DNA from: Saprospiraceae bacterium
GTDB taxonomy: Bacteria; Bacteroidota; Bacteroidia; Chitinophagales; Saprospiraceae
Assembly: GCA_028285545.1 (NCBI GenBank)
Contig: JANQPA010000129.1
Span: 46,996 to 110,995, forward strand
DNA: 64,000 nt
Reading direction: 5' to 3'
The notes under the pieces are model-generated. The model worked only from the letters and a program-made list of their open reading frames with translations, ran no database searches and was not told where the DNA came from. Position 1 is the stretch's first letter. Each line of letters opens with the position of its first letter. The position numbers and the translations under genes are program-made. Shown piece by piece: positions 24,901 to 33,598 of the stretch.

Positions 24901-26157
24901 ATGAAAAAGTTATTAATCATCAATTTTATAGTTTGCCTTCCTATTCTAGCATTTAATCAACAAACACCTGAGATTAAAAATATTGCTCTTTATTTACAGG
25001 AAAACGTAGAAATACTAGACTTTGCAGGACCAATGGAGGTTTTCATTCAGGCAGGATTTGACACTTATACCGTAGCAAAAACGAAAGAACCATTCAAGGC
25101 AATGGGTGCCCTGACAGTCATAGCCGATTATACCTTAGAAGATTGCCCCACGCCAGATATTCTATCTTTTTATGGTGGTGGTAACGCTATGGTTTTATCA
25201 AAAGATAAGCCATTGATTGATTGGATTAAAGAAATGGAGGCCAAAACGGATATCCTGTTTTCGGTTTGCTCTGGTGCTTTTTTCCTGGGAGAAGCTGGTT
25301 TTTTAAAGGATCTTACAGCCACTACGTTCCATACTTTAATTGATCCATTGGCGGAGAGGTTTCCAGACGCAGATGTACGTAGAAATGTTCGGTTTGTAGA
25401 CAATGGAAATTTAATCACTACGGCTGGAATTTCTGCCGGTATAGATGGGGCTTTACATCTGGTTTCCAAAATCAAAGGAGCCCAATATGCAGCTTATGTG
25501 GCAGAAGTAATGGAATACGACAAATGGATACCCAATGAAGGACTTATTTTTGAAAACCCATTGATTAAGTCCATTCAAACTGAAGGTTTTGATAGAGCAA
25601 TCAAAAAGCATAAAAATTCTGTGGTTTATAAAGGAGAATTGCTTAACCTAAGTACATTTTTATTGGAACAGGAACGAATAGAGGAAGCAGAAAAATGCAT
25701 TCGATTAGTTATTAAGGAATTTGAAACCAATTCCAGGGATTTTGTGTATTGGGGGAAAATATTAAATAAGCAAGGCAAATTTACACCTCCAACATCCAAA
25801 GAATTTCAATCCATTATAAAGGAGAAGGGATTTGATGAGGCCAAAAATATTTATGCAAAAGTTGTTAGTAGGTATCCTGATTGGATCCTCTTCGAACCTA
25901 TGGACATTCTTAACCTGGCATACATGGAATTTTTTCGCTATGAAAAATATGATTCCACTCTTGAGTTACTTGAATTCTTAATGCAACAATATCCTGAATA
26001 TCCTTTTGGTCATTATTGGCTGGGAAGGACTTATGAAGAAAAAGGAGATCTTCCCAAAGCTATTCAAGCATTCCAAAATGCATTAAAACATAAGCAGGAT
26101 TATGAGGCAGCTCAAGAAAAGATTGAAGAACTTTCTAAAGAGGTGAAGGGCAATTAA
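24901..26157 (+). CDS. Secreted DJ-1/PfpI-domain protein with C-terminal TPR repeats
   Basis: The start was moved to ATG 24901, giving a signal peptide MKKLLIINFIVCLPILAF and 418 residues in all. Residues about 20-205 form a DJ-1/PfpI (class I amidotransferase-like) domain with VEILDFAGPMEVF and the nucleophile elbow SVCSGAFFLGEAG. Residues about 220-410 contain tetratricopeptide-like helices, ending with FGHYWLGRTYEEKGDLPKAIQAF. The DJ-1 part resembles isonitrile-hydratase or AraC-N types. A signal peptide on this domain plus a TPR tail is unusual. The activity cannot be named. Confidence 0.78.
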   Translation: MKKLLIINFIVCLPILAFNQQTPEIKNIALYLQENVEILDFAGPMEVFIQAGFDTYTVAKTKEPFKAMGALTVIADYTLEDCPTPDILSFYGGGNAMVLSKDKPLIDWIKEMEAKTDILFSVCSGAFFLGEAGFLKDLTATTFHTLIDPLAERFPDADVRRNVRFVDNGNLITTAGISAGIDGALHLVSKIKGAQYAAYVAEVMEYDKWIPNEGLIFENPLIKSIQTEGFDRAIKKHKNSVVYKGELLNLSTFLLEQERIEEAEKCIRLVIKEFETNSRDFVYWGKILNKQGKFTPPTSKEFQSIIKEKGFDEAKNIYAKVVSRYPDWILFEPMDILNLAYMEFFRYEKYDSTLELLEFLMQQYPEYPFGHYWLGRTYEEKGDLPKAIQAFQNALKHKQDYEAAQEKIEELSKEVKGN

Positions 26158-26463
26158 CATAGTTAGGAGAATTGTATTTTCTTCCTAAAATGTACAATTT
26201 GAGTCTTCCCCAATTTAGGGAAGTAAGCACTTTTTAGGCCGTTGGCCTAAAAAGTGCGAGATAAAGTAGAAATAAGATAGAAGTATATTGTCCTAATACT
26301 AAAAACAAATTATTTCTACCTTCTTTCGTCCGTCTTAGGCTGACATTTTTCAATATATTTCCCTCTTTTTTTACCTAACTAAGGTTTTTTACTAGTCTTC
26401 AAAATTCCGGATGGCTCATAGTTTCTATTAGCAGTTCAATCCACTCCTCAGGGGATTAAGGAA
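26158..26463. other. Convergent spacer with terminator and repeat
   Basis: The 306-bp gap lies between convergent genes. It holds the hairpin at 26227-26257 and, at 26251-26274, an inverted copy of a 24-nt sequence that recurs at 31656-31679. No gene was seen. Confidence 0.5.
26227..26257. terminator. Hairpin terminator between convergent genes
   Basis: GCACTTTTTAGGCC (26227-26240) pairs exactly with GGCCTAAAAAGTGC (26244-26257) around GTT. The strong stem lies 70 bp after the DJ-1/TPR stop. There is no clean T run after it, so it may work with both strands weakly. Confidence 0.65.
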
Positions 26464-26781
26464 TCAGTTTCGCAATTGAAAAAGCACATCCAGCATCTCA
26501 ATTTCTGGTGCAGATACCACCTGATAGGCTTTGGGTATAGAAGCTGCTAATTCTGATTGGCCAAAAGACTTAAGAGATTCTATAGAATCCCAAATGTAGA
26601 TACCTCCATAATGCCCAGCTTGATCCATTTTCACATAATACTTCTGTAAAAGGCCAGGTATAGCTTGAAATTGTGGTTCTCTTTCTTTTGCTTTTTCTAA
26701 TAGTTCCTCCTCCGGTAAGTCACTTTTTAAGCGAATGACCTGCATAATCATACCCTTATTCATTTTGCTAACTTTTTCCAT
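26464..26781 (-). CDS. YdhR / antibiotic-biosynthesis-monooxygenase-fold protein
   Basis: The 105-residue protein has the dimeric ferredoxin-like fold pattern: MQVIRLKSDLPEEELLEKAKERE, then FQAIPGLLQKYYV, GHYGGIYIWDS, and LKSFGQSELAASIPKAY. This matches the YdhR group of ABM-fold proteins. Members act as small monooxygenases or ligand-binding dimers, and no substrate is inferable. An internal Met (residue 7, 11 or 13) could be the true start, since the family usually begins near MIMQVIRLK. Confidence 0.7.
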   Translation of the reverse strand: MEKVSKMNKGMIMQVIRLKSDLPEEELLEKAKEREPQFQAIPGLLQKYYVKMDQAGHYGGIYIWDSIESLKSFGQSELAASIPKAYQVVSAPEIEMLDVLFQLRN

Positions 26782-26977
26782 GTGTTTATTGGCTTACTAA
26801 TTTTAAACTTTATGATTTCACTCAAGGTAATGATTAAAATTTACTTAAACTCGTTTCAGATTCTATCAAAAACAGCCCAGAGGTTGTACCTTTTGACTTT
26901 CAGTAAAATGTAGAAGGTTTAACGACTGTCTTTTTACCTATTACCTGCTACTTTCTACCAAATTAAATTGATAACTA

Positions 26978-28231
26978 GTGGAAAAACACATTAAACTCTT
27001 AGCTGTTCTTTTTTTATCTTTTAGCTTTTATTCCATGGAAGCACAAACGCTTGGCCAAGCACTTCCCGACTGGACTCCTGGAACTATGGACATTCATGAA
27101 ATAAGCACCGGGAGAGGGTGCTCCACCTTTTTTGTCCTTCCAGATGGTACTACAATGGTTTATGATGTTGGTGAATTTACGCAGACCTTTCAGAAATGGA
27201 GAGTGCCCAGGTATGCAGATGCCAAACCAGATACTACTCGAGTGTCTGGAGAATGGATTACCAGGTATATCGATCGACTCTTGAAAAAGGCACCTAACTA
27301 TCAGATTGATTACGCCTTACTTTCTCATTTCCATTGGGATCACATGGGTCAGGTCACTGGTAAAACACCCCCATCAGAATTAGGAGACTATAAATTAACT
27401 GGAATTACAATGCTGGGAGAACAAATTCCAATAAAAACCACTTTGGATAGAGGCTGGCCGGATTACGACTATCCTAGGCCAACTAAAGATCTTACCACAC
27501 TCAATTATATTAACTTCCTCAAATGGCAATCCCAAAATAATGGTCTACAAGCAAAGCGATTTCAACCTGGTAGCAATGAGCAAATTGTTTTAAAAAATAA
27601 TCCAGATAAATATCCCAGCTTTGAGGTTAGAAATATCGCTGCGAATGGAGAAGTTTGGACAGGGGTACAAAATGTAACCCGACAGCATTATCCTCGTCTT
27701 GAGGATCTGGAGCCAGAAAATTACCCCAATGAAAACATGTGTAGCATGGCCATGCGTGTCAGTTATGGCAAGTTCGATTATTTTACGGGAGGTGACCTTA
27801 GAGGAATCCCACCGGATGGTGAACCCCAATGGCAGGATCTGGAAACACCAGTTGCTCAAGCCACCGGCCCGGTAGAAGTCAGTATGCTTAATCATCATGG
27901 CTATATTGATTCTCAAAATGCCTTTTTTGTAAGTGCTCTTCGGCCCCAAGTCTGGCTACTTTCCGTATGGGATTCCGCTCATCCAAGCCCTATGGTTTAT
28001 AAGCGACTTTTGTCCCAGAAACTTTATCCGGGACCACGCGATATTTTTGCCACTGGAATGCATGAGGCCAATAAGCTGGTAGTAGTAGGTTTAGGTCAAC
28101 TCAAAAGCGATCAGGGGCATATTGTGGTGCGGGTAGCCCCAGGCGGCAATTCTTATAAAGTTATCGTTTTAGATGACAGTGTTGAGAATGGGAAAGTTAA
28201 GTCAGTGCATGGGCCTTATATTTGCCGGTAA
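26978..28231 (+). CDS. Secreted metallo-beta-lactamase-fold hydrolase (ComEC-like type)
   Basis: The start is GTG 26978, as an in-frame stop lies two codons upstream. It gives a signal peptide (VLFLSFSFYSMEAQ) and 417 residues. The zinc motif SHFHWDHMGQ is present, then YFTGGDLRG (metal-bridging Asp) and LNHHGYIDS (later histidines). The architecture, with NHHG and SVWDSAHPS, resembles ComEC/Rec2-type metallohydrolases. The expected place is the periplasm. It has no clear operon partner and ends 11 bp before the convergent permease stop. Confidence 0.82.
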   Translation: MEKHIKLLAVLFLSFSFYSMEAQTLGQALPDWTPGTMDIHEISTGRGCSTFFVLPDGTTMVYDVGEFTQTFQKWRVPRYADAKPDTTRVSGEWITRYIDRLLKKAPNYQIDYALLSHFHWDHMGQVTGKTPPSELGDYKLTGITMLGEQIPIKTTLDRGWPDYDYPRPTKDLTTLNYINFLKWQSQNNGLQAKRFQPGSNEQIVLKNNPDKYPSFEVRNIAANGEVWTGVQNVTRQHYPRLEDLEPENYPNENMCSMAMRVSYGKFDYFTGGDLRGIPPDGEPQWQDLETPVAQATGPVEVSMLNHHGYIDSQNAFFVSALRPQVWLLSVWDSAHPSPMVYKRLLSQKLYPGPRDIFATGMHEANKLVVVGLGQLKSDQGHIVVRVAPGGNSYKVIVLDDSVENGKVKSVHGPYICR

Positions 28232-28242
28232 TAATAATCGAA

Positions 28243-30912
28243 TCATTCTGATCGTAAATTATCCACGGGATTTGAAAAGGCGGCCCTGCTTGCATTGAAT
28301 GTCAAAACTGCAATAGCCAAAATTAATAATACCAAGCCTGAACCGACAAAGAGTTCCCACCCCAAGGTAATTCTGTATGCAAATTTATTTAGCCATAGCC
28401 CTGTAAACCAATAGGCTAGAGGTATGGCAACAATAAAGGCAGTAATTAGTGGAAATAGGAACTGCCGCATAAAATGTTGATACAAAGCATGTAAACTTGC
28501 ACCCAATACCTTTCTAATGGTGATTTCTTTCAGTTTTACATTAAAAATAACCTGTGACATACTTAGAAGGCCTAATAAGGCAATGGCAATAGCAATATAA
28601 TTAGCAAGATATACTAATTGGCCTAATTGCCTGTCTTCTTTATATGATTGAGACAAATGATCAGCTAAATAGACATAATTAAAAGGGACTTCAGGGTTTA
28701 CCTTTTCCCATTCTTCTTTTAAGGCTAGATGTGCAGTGGTTTCCGATACCATAGTTTTGACAGACAAATATTTATACTCATTTAATGGAGGTTCTGGAAG
28801 AGCAGATGGACTGAGGAGCACAAGTGGTTTGACTTCTGTATATAAATTTTCATAGTGAAAATCCGAAATTACGCCGCTAATTGTTAGTTTTTTAGAATAG
28901 AATTCTAGTTGCTGCCCTAGCACTTCAGAAGGATTAAAATAGCCTAATTCTTTTAAGGCATTTTCATTAATCAAAACGGTAGAGTCTTTTACAAAATTAG
29001 CTCCCGGAGCATTACTTGCTAAAATTTTTAAATCATAGGTTTCCAGAAATTCATCCTCTATACAAAAAGTAAAGAAAACCTTTTGATTGTCAGGATTTGT
29101 TGAATTAACTGGAATAAATTCGAGCGCATCAGTGCCACTATTTGGAATATTAGATGAAAATGCTTTTGATTTTACCTGAGCTAGAGAGGCAGCATTTTCT
29201 CCAAATGCATTTCGATCACTTTTCGTAATCTTATCAATATTTTTGATAATTATTAGCCCCTCTTTGTCGTAACCAAGATCCGAATTAATCAAATATTTAT
29301 TTTGAGCATTAAAGGTAGTGGCCACCATTAATGTAATAAAGGCGATAAAAAATTGTAAGCCCAATAATGACTTTTGCAGCCTAATCCCTCTAAAACCTTT
29401 TAAAAGACTCCCTCTCAAACCAATAATCACTGATATTTTTGATAAGGATAAGGATATAAATACACCAGAGACCAAACAAGTAAGAATGGTTGCCAGACCT
29501 AAAATTCCAATAAACTTGAATGACAAGTAAAATTTATCTGGTAGTTCAAACTGCTGCCAGGATAGTAAACCAAGAGCTATAAAAGTAAAAATTAATGAAA
29601 TTAATAGAGCAAGAATTCCCAGAATTAATGATTCTGTCAAAAATTGAAAAAACATCTGATATTTCTGAGCCCCTAAACTTTTTCTTACCCCTATCTCTTT
29701 AAGCCTGTTCAATCCACTTGCGATGGAAAGATTGAAAAAATTAATAGTTGTTAATATTAAAATAAGAAGCGAAACGGCTAGTAATATATTTAGAAAGCTT
29801 TTATTAACTCCAGGCTCAAATGTGCTGGAATACTCATTACTAAGGTGAATTCCGGTTAATGGCTGGAGTACCAAAGATTTATCCCGACCGGAAGCTAAAA
29901 AGTCTTCAAAGGACATATTAAACCTGGCCTCCAAATATGGGCCCAAATTCTCGCCGATGAATAATTTCAATTTTTGATCGAATAATTTAAAGTCAGGGGT
30001 TTCAACAAGCTTTAAATAAGTAGCAACACCGCCAAACCAGTCATCATTTTTGAAATTTCCCAGGGTCGAAAAAGAGGCCAAAAAATCATACTTTAAATGA
30101 GTATTAGGGGGAGGATCCTCAACGATGGCTTTGACCGTAAAGCTCATCTCTGTAAAGTTTAAAGTAAACGTTTTTTTGGTGTTTATGGTAATGGTTTGAC
30201 CAAGGGGGTCCTGTTCTCCAAAATATTTTTTGGCCATAGATTCGCTTAATACTATCGATTGAGGATCAACAAGTGGCGTATGAATATTCCCTTGAATAAT
30301 TTTATAAGGAAAAAAATCAAAAAATGAATTATCGGTAAAAAAAAATCGATCTTCTTCAAATTGAAAATTATTAGAAGTTACTGTAGCACTTAGTTTTTGG
30401 GCTCTTGTATAATCGAGCACTTCGACAAATTCACTTGCCAGCTTTGGTCCGGAGGGTACAGGTGCCAAAGCTAATTTTGATTGTTCTCCTCGATCATTTT
30501 GACTAATAGTATTTAGGCGATAAATATTGGACGATTGAGGATGAAAATTATCATAATTACTTTCATAATGGATATAGTATAGCAAAAAACCAGAGGCAGT
30601 GGCACCTAGGGCCAGTGTAAAAATCCCCATAAGGACATTAACCCTCAACCTTAAAATCGATCTTAAGCTGTAGGCAATTATTAGTTTCAACATTCGGGTG
30701 AAATTTGAAAATCTTATAAATTGAAAATATCCCTGAAAATTGATCATGGATAAGGATGACAACAGATAGTTGAGATTAGCCCTTTTCGGACCTTTATGGT
30801 CTAAATCAAGCTGATAAAGTTCATTGAGATCTCCCTCGATTTCATTTCGCCTTTCTTTAGGACAAAAAAGATGGAATATTGCCTTGAAAAGTTTGGGTGG
30901 CCCTTTTGTCAT
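28243..30912 (-). CDS. ABC permease with N-terminal permease-prefix domain (889 aa)
   Basis: Start ATG 30912 overlaps the PadR stop as ATGA, so the first 15 residues of a longer frame are dropped. The N-terminal 70 residues (PPKLFKAIFHLFCPKERRNEIEGDLNELY) match the permease prefix domain that accompanies PadR-controlled transporters. After this come a membrane helix, a MacB-like periplasmic domain, an FtsX unit with LKEIGVRKSLGAQ, a central helix, a second periplasmic domain and a second FtsX unit with KLKEITIRKVLGA. It should sit in the inner membrane and need a separate ATPase, which is absent here. Regulation by the upstream PadR is strongly suggested by the overlap. Confidence 0.9.
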   Translation of the reverse strand: MTKGPPKLFKAIFHLFCPKERRNEIEGDLNELYQLDLDHKGPKRANLNYLLSSLSMINFQGYFQFIRFSNFTRMLKLIIAYSLRSILRLRVNVLMGIFTLALGATASGFLLYYIHYESNYDNFHPQSSNIYRLNTISQNDRGEQSKLALAPVPSGPKLASEFVEVLDYTRAQKLSATVTSNNFQFEEDRFFFTDNSFFDFFPYKIIQGNIHTPLVDPQSIVLSESMAKKYFGEQDPLGQTITINTKKTFTLNFTEMSFTVKAIVEDPPPNTHLKYDFLASFSTLGNFKNDDWFGGVATYLKLVETPDFKLFDQKLKLFIGENLGPYLEARFNMSFEDFLASGRDKSLVLQPLTGIHLSNEYSSTFEPGVNKSFLNILLAVSLLILILTTINFFNLSIASGLNRLKEIGVRKSLGAQKYQMFFQFLTESLILGILALLISLIFTFIALGLLSWQQFELPDKFYLSFKFIGILGLATILTCLVSGVFISLSLSKISVIIGLRGSLLKGFRGIRLQKSLLGLQFFIAFITLMVATTFNAQNKYLINSDLGYDKEGLIIIKNIDKITKSDRNAFGENAASLAQVKSKAFSSNIPNSGTDALEFIPVNSTNPDNQKVFFTFCIEDEFLETYDLKILASNAPGANFVKDSTVLINENALKELGYFNPSEVLGQQLEFYSKKLTISGVISDFHYENLYTEVKPLVLLSPSALPEPPLNEYKYLSVKTMVSETTAHLALKEEWEKVNPEVPFNYVYLADHLSQSYKEDRQLGQLVYLANYIAIAIALLGLLSMSQVIFNVKLKEITIRKVLGASLHALYQHFMRQFLFPLITAFIVAIPLAYWFTGLWLNKFAYRITLGWELFVGSGLVLLILAIAVLTFNASRAAFSNPVDNLRSE

Positions 30913-31253
30913 GATTGGGTATTTAGATTTAGATACTCTGGTCGATAATCCTTCCAAAGTCGCAAGCGATTTTCCAAAGACTCCTTGAGTGCTAATTCAG
31001 CATTTTCAGTTAGCTTAAAATATCTTTTGGGCTTCCCTCCCCTAACCTTGGTGGCTTCACCCAAAAAACTAGATAAGAAGCCCTTTTTCTCAAGTCGGTA
31101 AAGCATGGTGTGCAGGGCTCCCATACTAACCGATCGCTTAGTTTTTTTATACAGCTCCTCTTTGATCAAAACACTGTAAGCCCCCTCATGAATTACTCCT
31201 ATGGTAAGTAGGATAAGTTCTTCTAATTCCCCAATATTGGTTCCTTTTGGCAT
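30909..31253 (-). CDS. PadR-family transcription regulator
   Basis: The 114-residue winged-helix protein has LEELILLTIGVIHEGAYSVLI, SVSMGALHTMLYRLEKKGFL, a wing with GGKPKRYFKLTENAE and a terminal dimerisation helix. It fits PadR-like regulators of transporter genes. It is translationally coupled to the prefix-domain permease. A palindrome (31263-31281) lies 10 bp upstream of its start and is likely its own operator. Confidence 0.9.
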   Translation of the reverse strand: MPKGTNIGELEELILLTIGVIHEGAYSVLIKEELYKKTKRSVSMGALHTMLYRLEKKGFLSSFLGEATKVRGGKPKRYFKLTENAELALKESLENRLRLWKDYRPEYLNLNTQS

Positions 31254-31262
31254 AATACTCTA

Positions 31263-31281
31263 ATTTGTATGTATTACAAAT
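31263..31281. promoter_or_regulatory. Probable PadR operator
   Basis: ATTTGTA (31263-31269) and TACAAAT (31275-31281) are exact complements around TGTAT, 10 bp upstream of the padR-like start. A related half site CTACAAAT occurs about 20 bp further upstream. Autoregulation is the usual mode for this family. Confidence 0.6.
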
Positions 31282-31803
31282 GTCGTAAAATTTTATTATA
31301 CCTACAAATGAATAGTAATATTTTATTTACTCGTTTCATGGTAGACATCCAGCCTGAATTTCACATGATTTTAAATCGATCCTAAAAAAACCTGGAAGAA
31401 TTTGACAATTTAACCAAAGGCTTTTCCCTTGGTAGGGATAAGAAAAATGAGGCTGTCCCATCCGTACAGATTCGCCAAATAATTATCTTTTGGCTATTCT
31501 ATTTAAGCTCGGGATTGGCATTAGTCATGTTAATCATGTGCTAATAAGGGTAAAGTCAAATTTGCCACCTTTTGACTAGCTGTAAGGTTTACAGCTTTAA
31601 AATGCTTTGGAAAAGCATAATATTCGTAAAAAAAAAAACAATTTTATCTCTACTATATTTCTACTTTATTTCGCACTTTAAGCTTAAAGCTAGAGTTACT
31701 TTTGTATTTCCTCCGAGGAAAATGATCACCAATAACTATTCAAATTAAAATAGTAATTCGAATGACTCATGGTTTTGACCGAAATGCTAAATTGTTGAAC
31801 GGT
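31282..31803. other. Gene-free stretch of about 520 bp
   Basis: No open frame with coding character was found. It contains an A-rich run near 31629-31640. At 31656-31679 it holds a 24-nt sequence (core TTTCTACTTTAT, then TCGCACTTT) that is repeated inverted at 26251-26274 with one mismatch. The rest shows nothing recognisable. Confidence 0.5.
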
Positions 31804-32259
31804 TCACTTCTGCTTCACACTGATAAAATAACTTAAGGCAGCAATAATGGCTGCAATCCCAACTCCAAAATATAAAATGCTCTGCTCTCCATCCCAGGTG
31901 ACCACCTTTCCAACAAAAGATACCGCAATTACCATAATAGAAGCTTTAACTAAGAGTACCTTCAGTTGATCAAAATTGGTAATGACCAACCAATCAGGTA
32001 GTTTATCAATGGAATGGACAAACAATTCATACAAGCCAATGCCCAAAATTTGAATAACAATTCCCAGAAAAATCAAATCCAAACCTTTTAATACTGTACT
32101 TATGATTTTTCCTTCAGCCTCCAAATTTACCAAAATAGTCTTGATGGCCACAAAAGAGATATAAGCACCATAGATCACCACCATTGTCCCCACTATGGCA
32201 AATAGAATAGAAATAAGAATATTGGTCCCTTTCAACAACCAGGCGTAAGCATTATCCAT
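31804..32259 (-). CDS. UPF0114/YqhA-like inner membrane protein
   Basis: This 151-residue protein has four hydrophobic helices (ILISILFAIVGTMVVIYGAY, LIFLGIVIQILGIGLYELF, VLLVKASIMVIAVSFVGKVV, ILYFGVGIAAIIAALSYFI). The order and the LGIGLYELFV pattern match the UPF0114 (YqhA) family. It is an inner membrane protein of unknown function. It lies 111 bp downstream of the deacetylase gene on the same strand, with a terminator-like hairpin between. Confidence 0.75.
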   Translation of the reverse strand: MDNAYAWLLKGTNILISILFAIVGTMVVIYGAYISFVAIKTILVNLEAEGKIISTVLKGLDLIFLGIVIQILGIGLYELFVHSIDKLPDWLVITNFDQLKVLLVKASIMVIAVSFVGKVVTWDGEQSILYFGVGIAAIIAALSYFISVKQK

Positions 32260-32329
32260 CTTGATACTATGATTTTATGATTCTACGATACTTTGTTTCT
32301 TTAATTCCATGATCATTTATTGCCATAAA

Positions 32330-32367
32330 AACGTGATCACGTGAACACCTGAACACCTGATCACGTT
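32330..32367 (-). terminator. Terminator for the deacetylase gene
   Basis: AACGTGATCA (32330-32339) and TGATCACGTT (32358-32367) form a 10-bp stem. In minus-strand direction it is followed by T5. It begins 4 bp after the deacetylase stop. Within the loop GAACACCT is repeated twice. Confidence 0.72.
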
Positions 32368-32370
32368 AAT

Positions 32371-33357
32371 TCACATTCCCGCTTCCTTCTTAACATATTC
32401 AGCCGCTTCTTTGTGCGTAGCAAACCAAACTCCTTCTTTAGATTGCATATATTGAATCAGTTCCTCTAAGGCAACAATTCTGGAGCGATGACCAATATAG
32501 TGAGGATGCATGGTAATCAAAATCATGGTTCCCTCCTCATAAGCTACATCAAACTCATCTCTGAAAACTTCCATTAACTGACGGGGAGTACTGTATCGAT
32601 TTCCTCTGGGATTGAGTAAGGGAGCATCGTCTAATATCCATTCCACCGGCAATTCCACCATACCTGTAGGCTGCCCCTTGACAACCAATTCATAAGGTCG
32701 ATCATCCGCCATCATAGAACTTTCATATAAAAAGCCCATATCCATTAAGATCTGGGGAGTGGCCTGACTAAAATTCCAAGAGGGGGCTCGGTAGCCCACC
32801 GGTGTTTCGCCGGTAATATCTTTCAGAGTCTGGATGGATTTTTCGACCATCTCTCTTTCCTTTTCCGGGGGCACTCTGGTATTACGTTCATGAATCCAGC
32901 CATGTACGGCAAATTCATGCCTGGGCAGCCTTTTAATCTCTTCTGCCATTTGCGGAGAGGTGGTCAAACTTAAAGCTGGTATGAAAAAAGAAGCTGGAAC
33001 CTCATATTTTTCTAATAGATCTACTACCCTTTTCAAAGCAACCCTAGAACCATATTCTCCACGGGACAGATCTGTAATGGCAGGTTCACCATCCCACCAG
33101 GCAACCGTTTCATTATCTACATCAAAACTCAGTAAGACAGCCACTTTACTATTATTCGGCCAGGAAGCCGGAGTGAGATCTCTTCCAGCCCTAACTTGGT
33201 TCACTGCTTCATCAAAACGTTCTTTGGTCCAGGTCCATTTTTGATCTGGAGTTTCATCTTGATTATGATCTTCTTGATCTTCACAGGCTAATAATATGAA
33301 TGAAAAAAAGAGGAAGTATAAGAGACTTAATGGATGAATATGAGAAAATAGAGGCAT
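32371..33357 (-). CDS. Polysaccharide deacetylase (NodB-like) lipoprotein
   Basis: The 328-residue protein starts with a lipoprotein signal ending LLAC. The NodB homology region begins VAVLLSFDVDNE, with the catalytic/metal aspartates. It continues with EFAVHGWIHERN (two metal histidines), VGYRAPSWNFS and ITMHPHYIGH. It is close to polysaccharide or allantoinase-type deacetylases (PuuE-like), which also have this DVDNE signature. The reaction is hydrolysis of an N-acyl or related amide bond outside the cytoplasm, with the substrate unknown. Confidence 0.85.
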   Translation of the reverse strand: MPLFSHIHPLSLLYFLFFSFILLACEDQEDHNQDETPDQKWTWTKERFDEAVNQVRAGRDLTPASWPNNSKVAVLLSFDVDNETVAWWDGEPAITDLSRGEYGSRVALKRVVDLLEKYEVPASFFIPALSLTTSPQMAEEIKRLPRHEFAVHGWIHERNTRVPPEKEREMVEKSIQTLKDITGETPVGYRAPSWNFSQATPQILMDMGFLYESSMMADDRPYELVVKGQPTGMVELPVEWILDDAPLLNPRGNRYSTPRQLMEVFRDEFDVAYEEGTMILITMHPHYIGHRSRIVALEELIQYMQSKEGVWFATHKEAAEYVKKEAGM

Positions 33358-33491
33358 AGGCGAAGTATTAATGAATATTTCTTCAATGAAGGTTTGTGTC
33401 AGTATAAAGCTAAGAAATTTGAATCAACTAACACTGGGACTTAAATTGAGTTAGAAATAAGTTTTTCCCCTTCCTCTTATATAAAAAAGAA

Positions 33492-33521
33492 GTTCGTTGG
33501 CAATCATAATCGCCAACGAAC
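33492..33521 (-). terminator. Intrinsic terminator on the minus strand
   Basis: GTTCGTTGGC (33492-33501) and GCCAACGAAC (33512-33521) form a stem with a 10-base loop. In minus direction it is followed by a T-rich run (T6). It lies downstream of the permease gene ending at 33599. Confidence 0.75.
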
Positions 33522-33549
33522 AGGATTAATGTAGATCGTTATCATAATT

Positions 33550-33590
33550 AAATCATTTTTTGGGCGCTGACAGCACCCAAAAAATGATTT
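33550..33590. terminator. Long hairpin downstream of the permease
   Basis: Arms 33550-33568 and 33572-33590 match at 18 of 19 positions around GAC. The stem begins 8 bp after the permease stop at 33599. With the hairpin at 33492-33521 it forms a double-hairpin ending. Confidence 0.7.
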
Positions 33591-33598
33591 AACACCTA

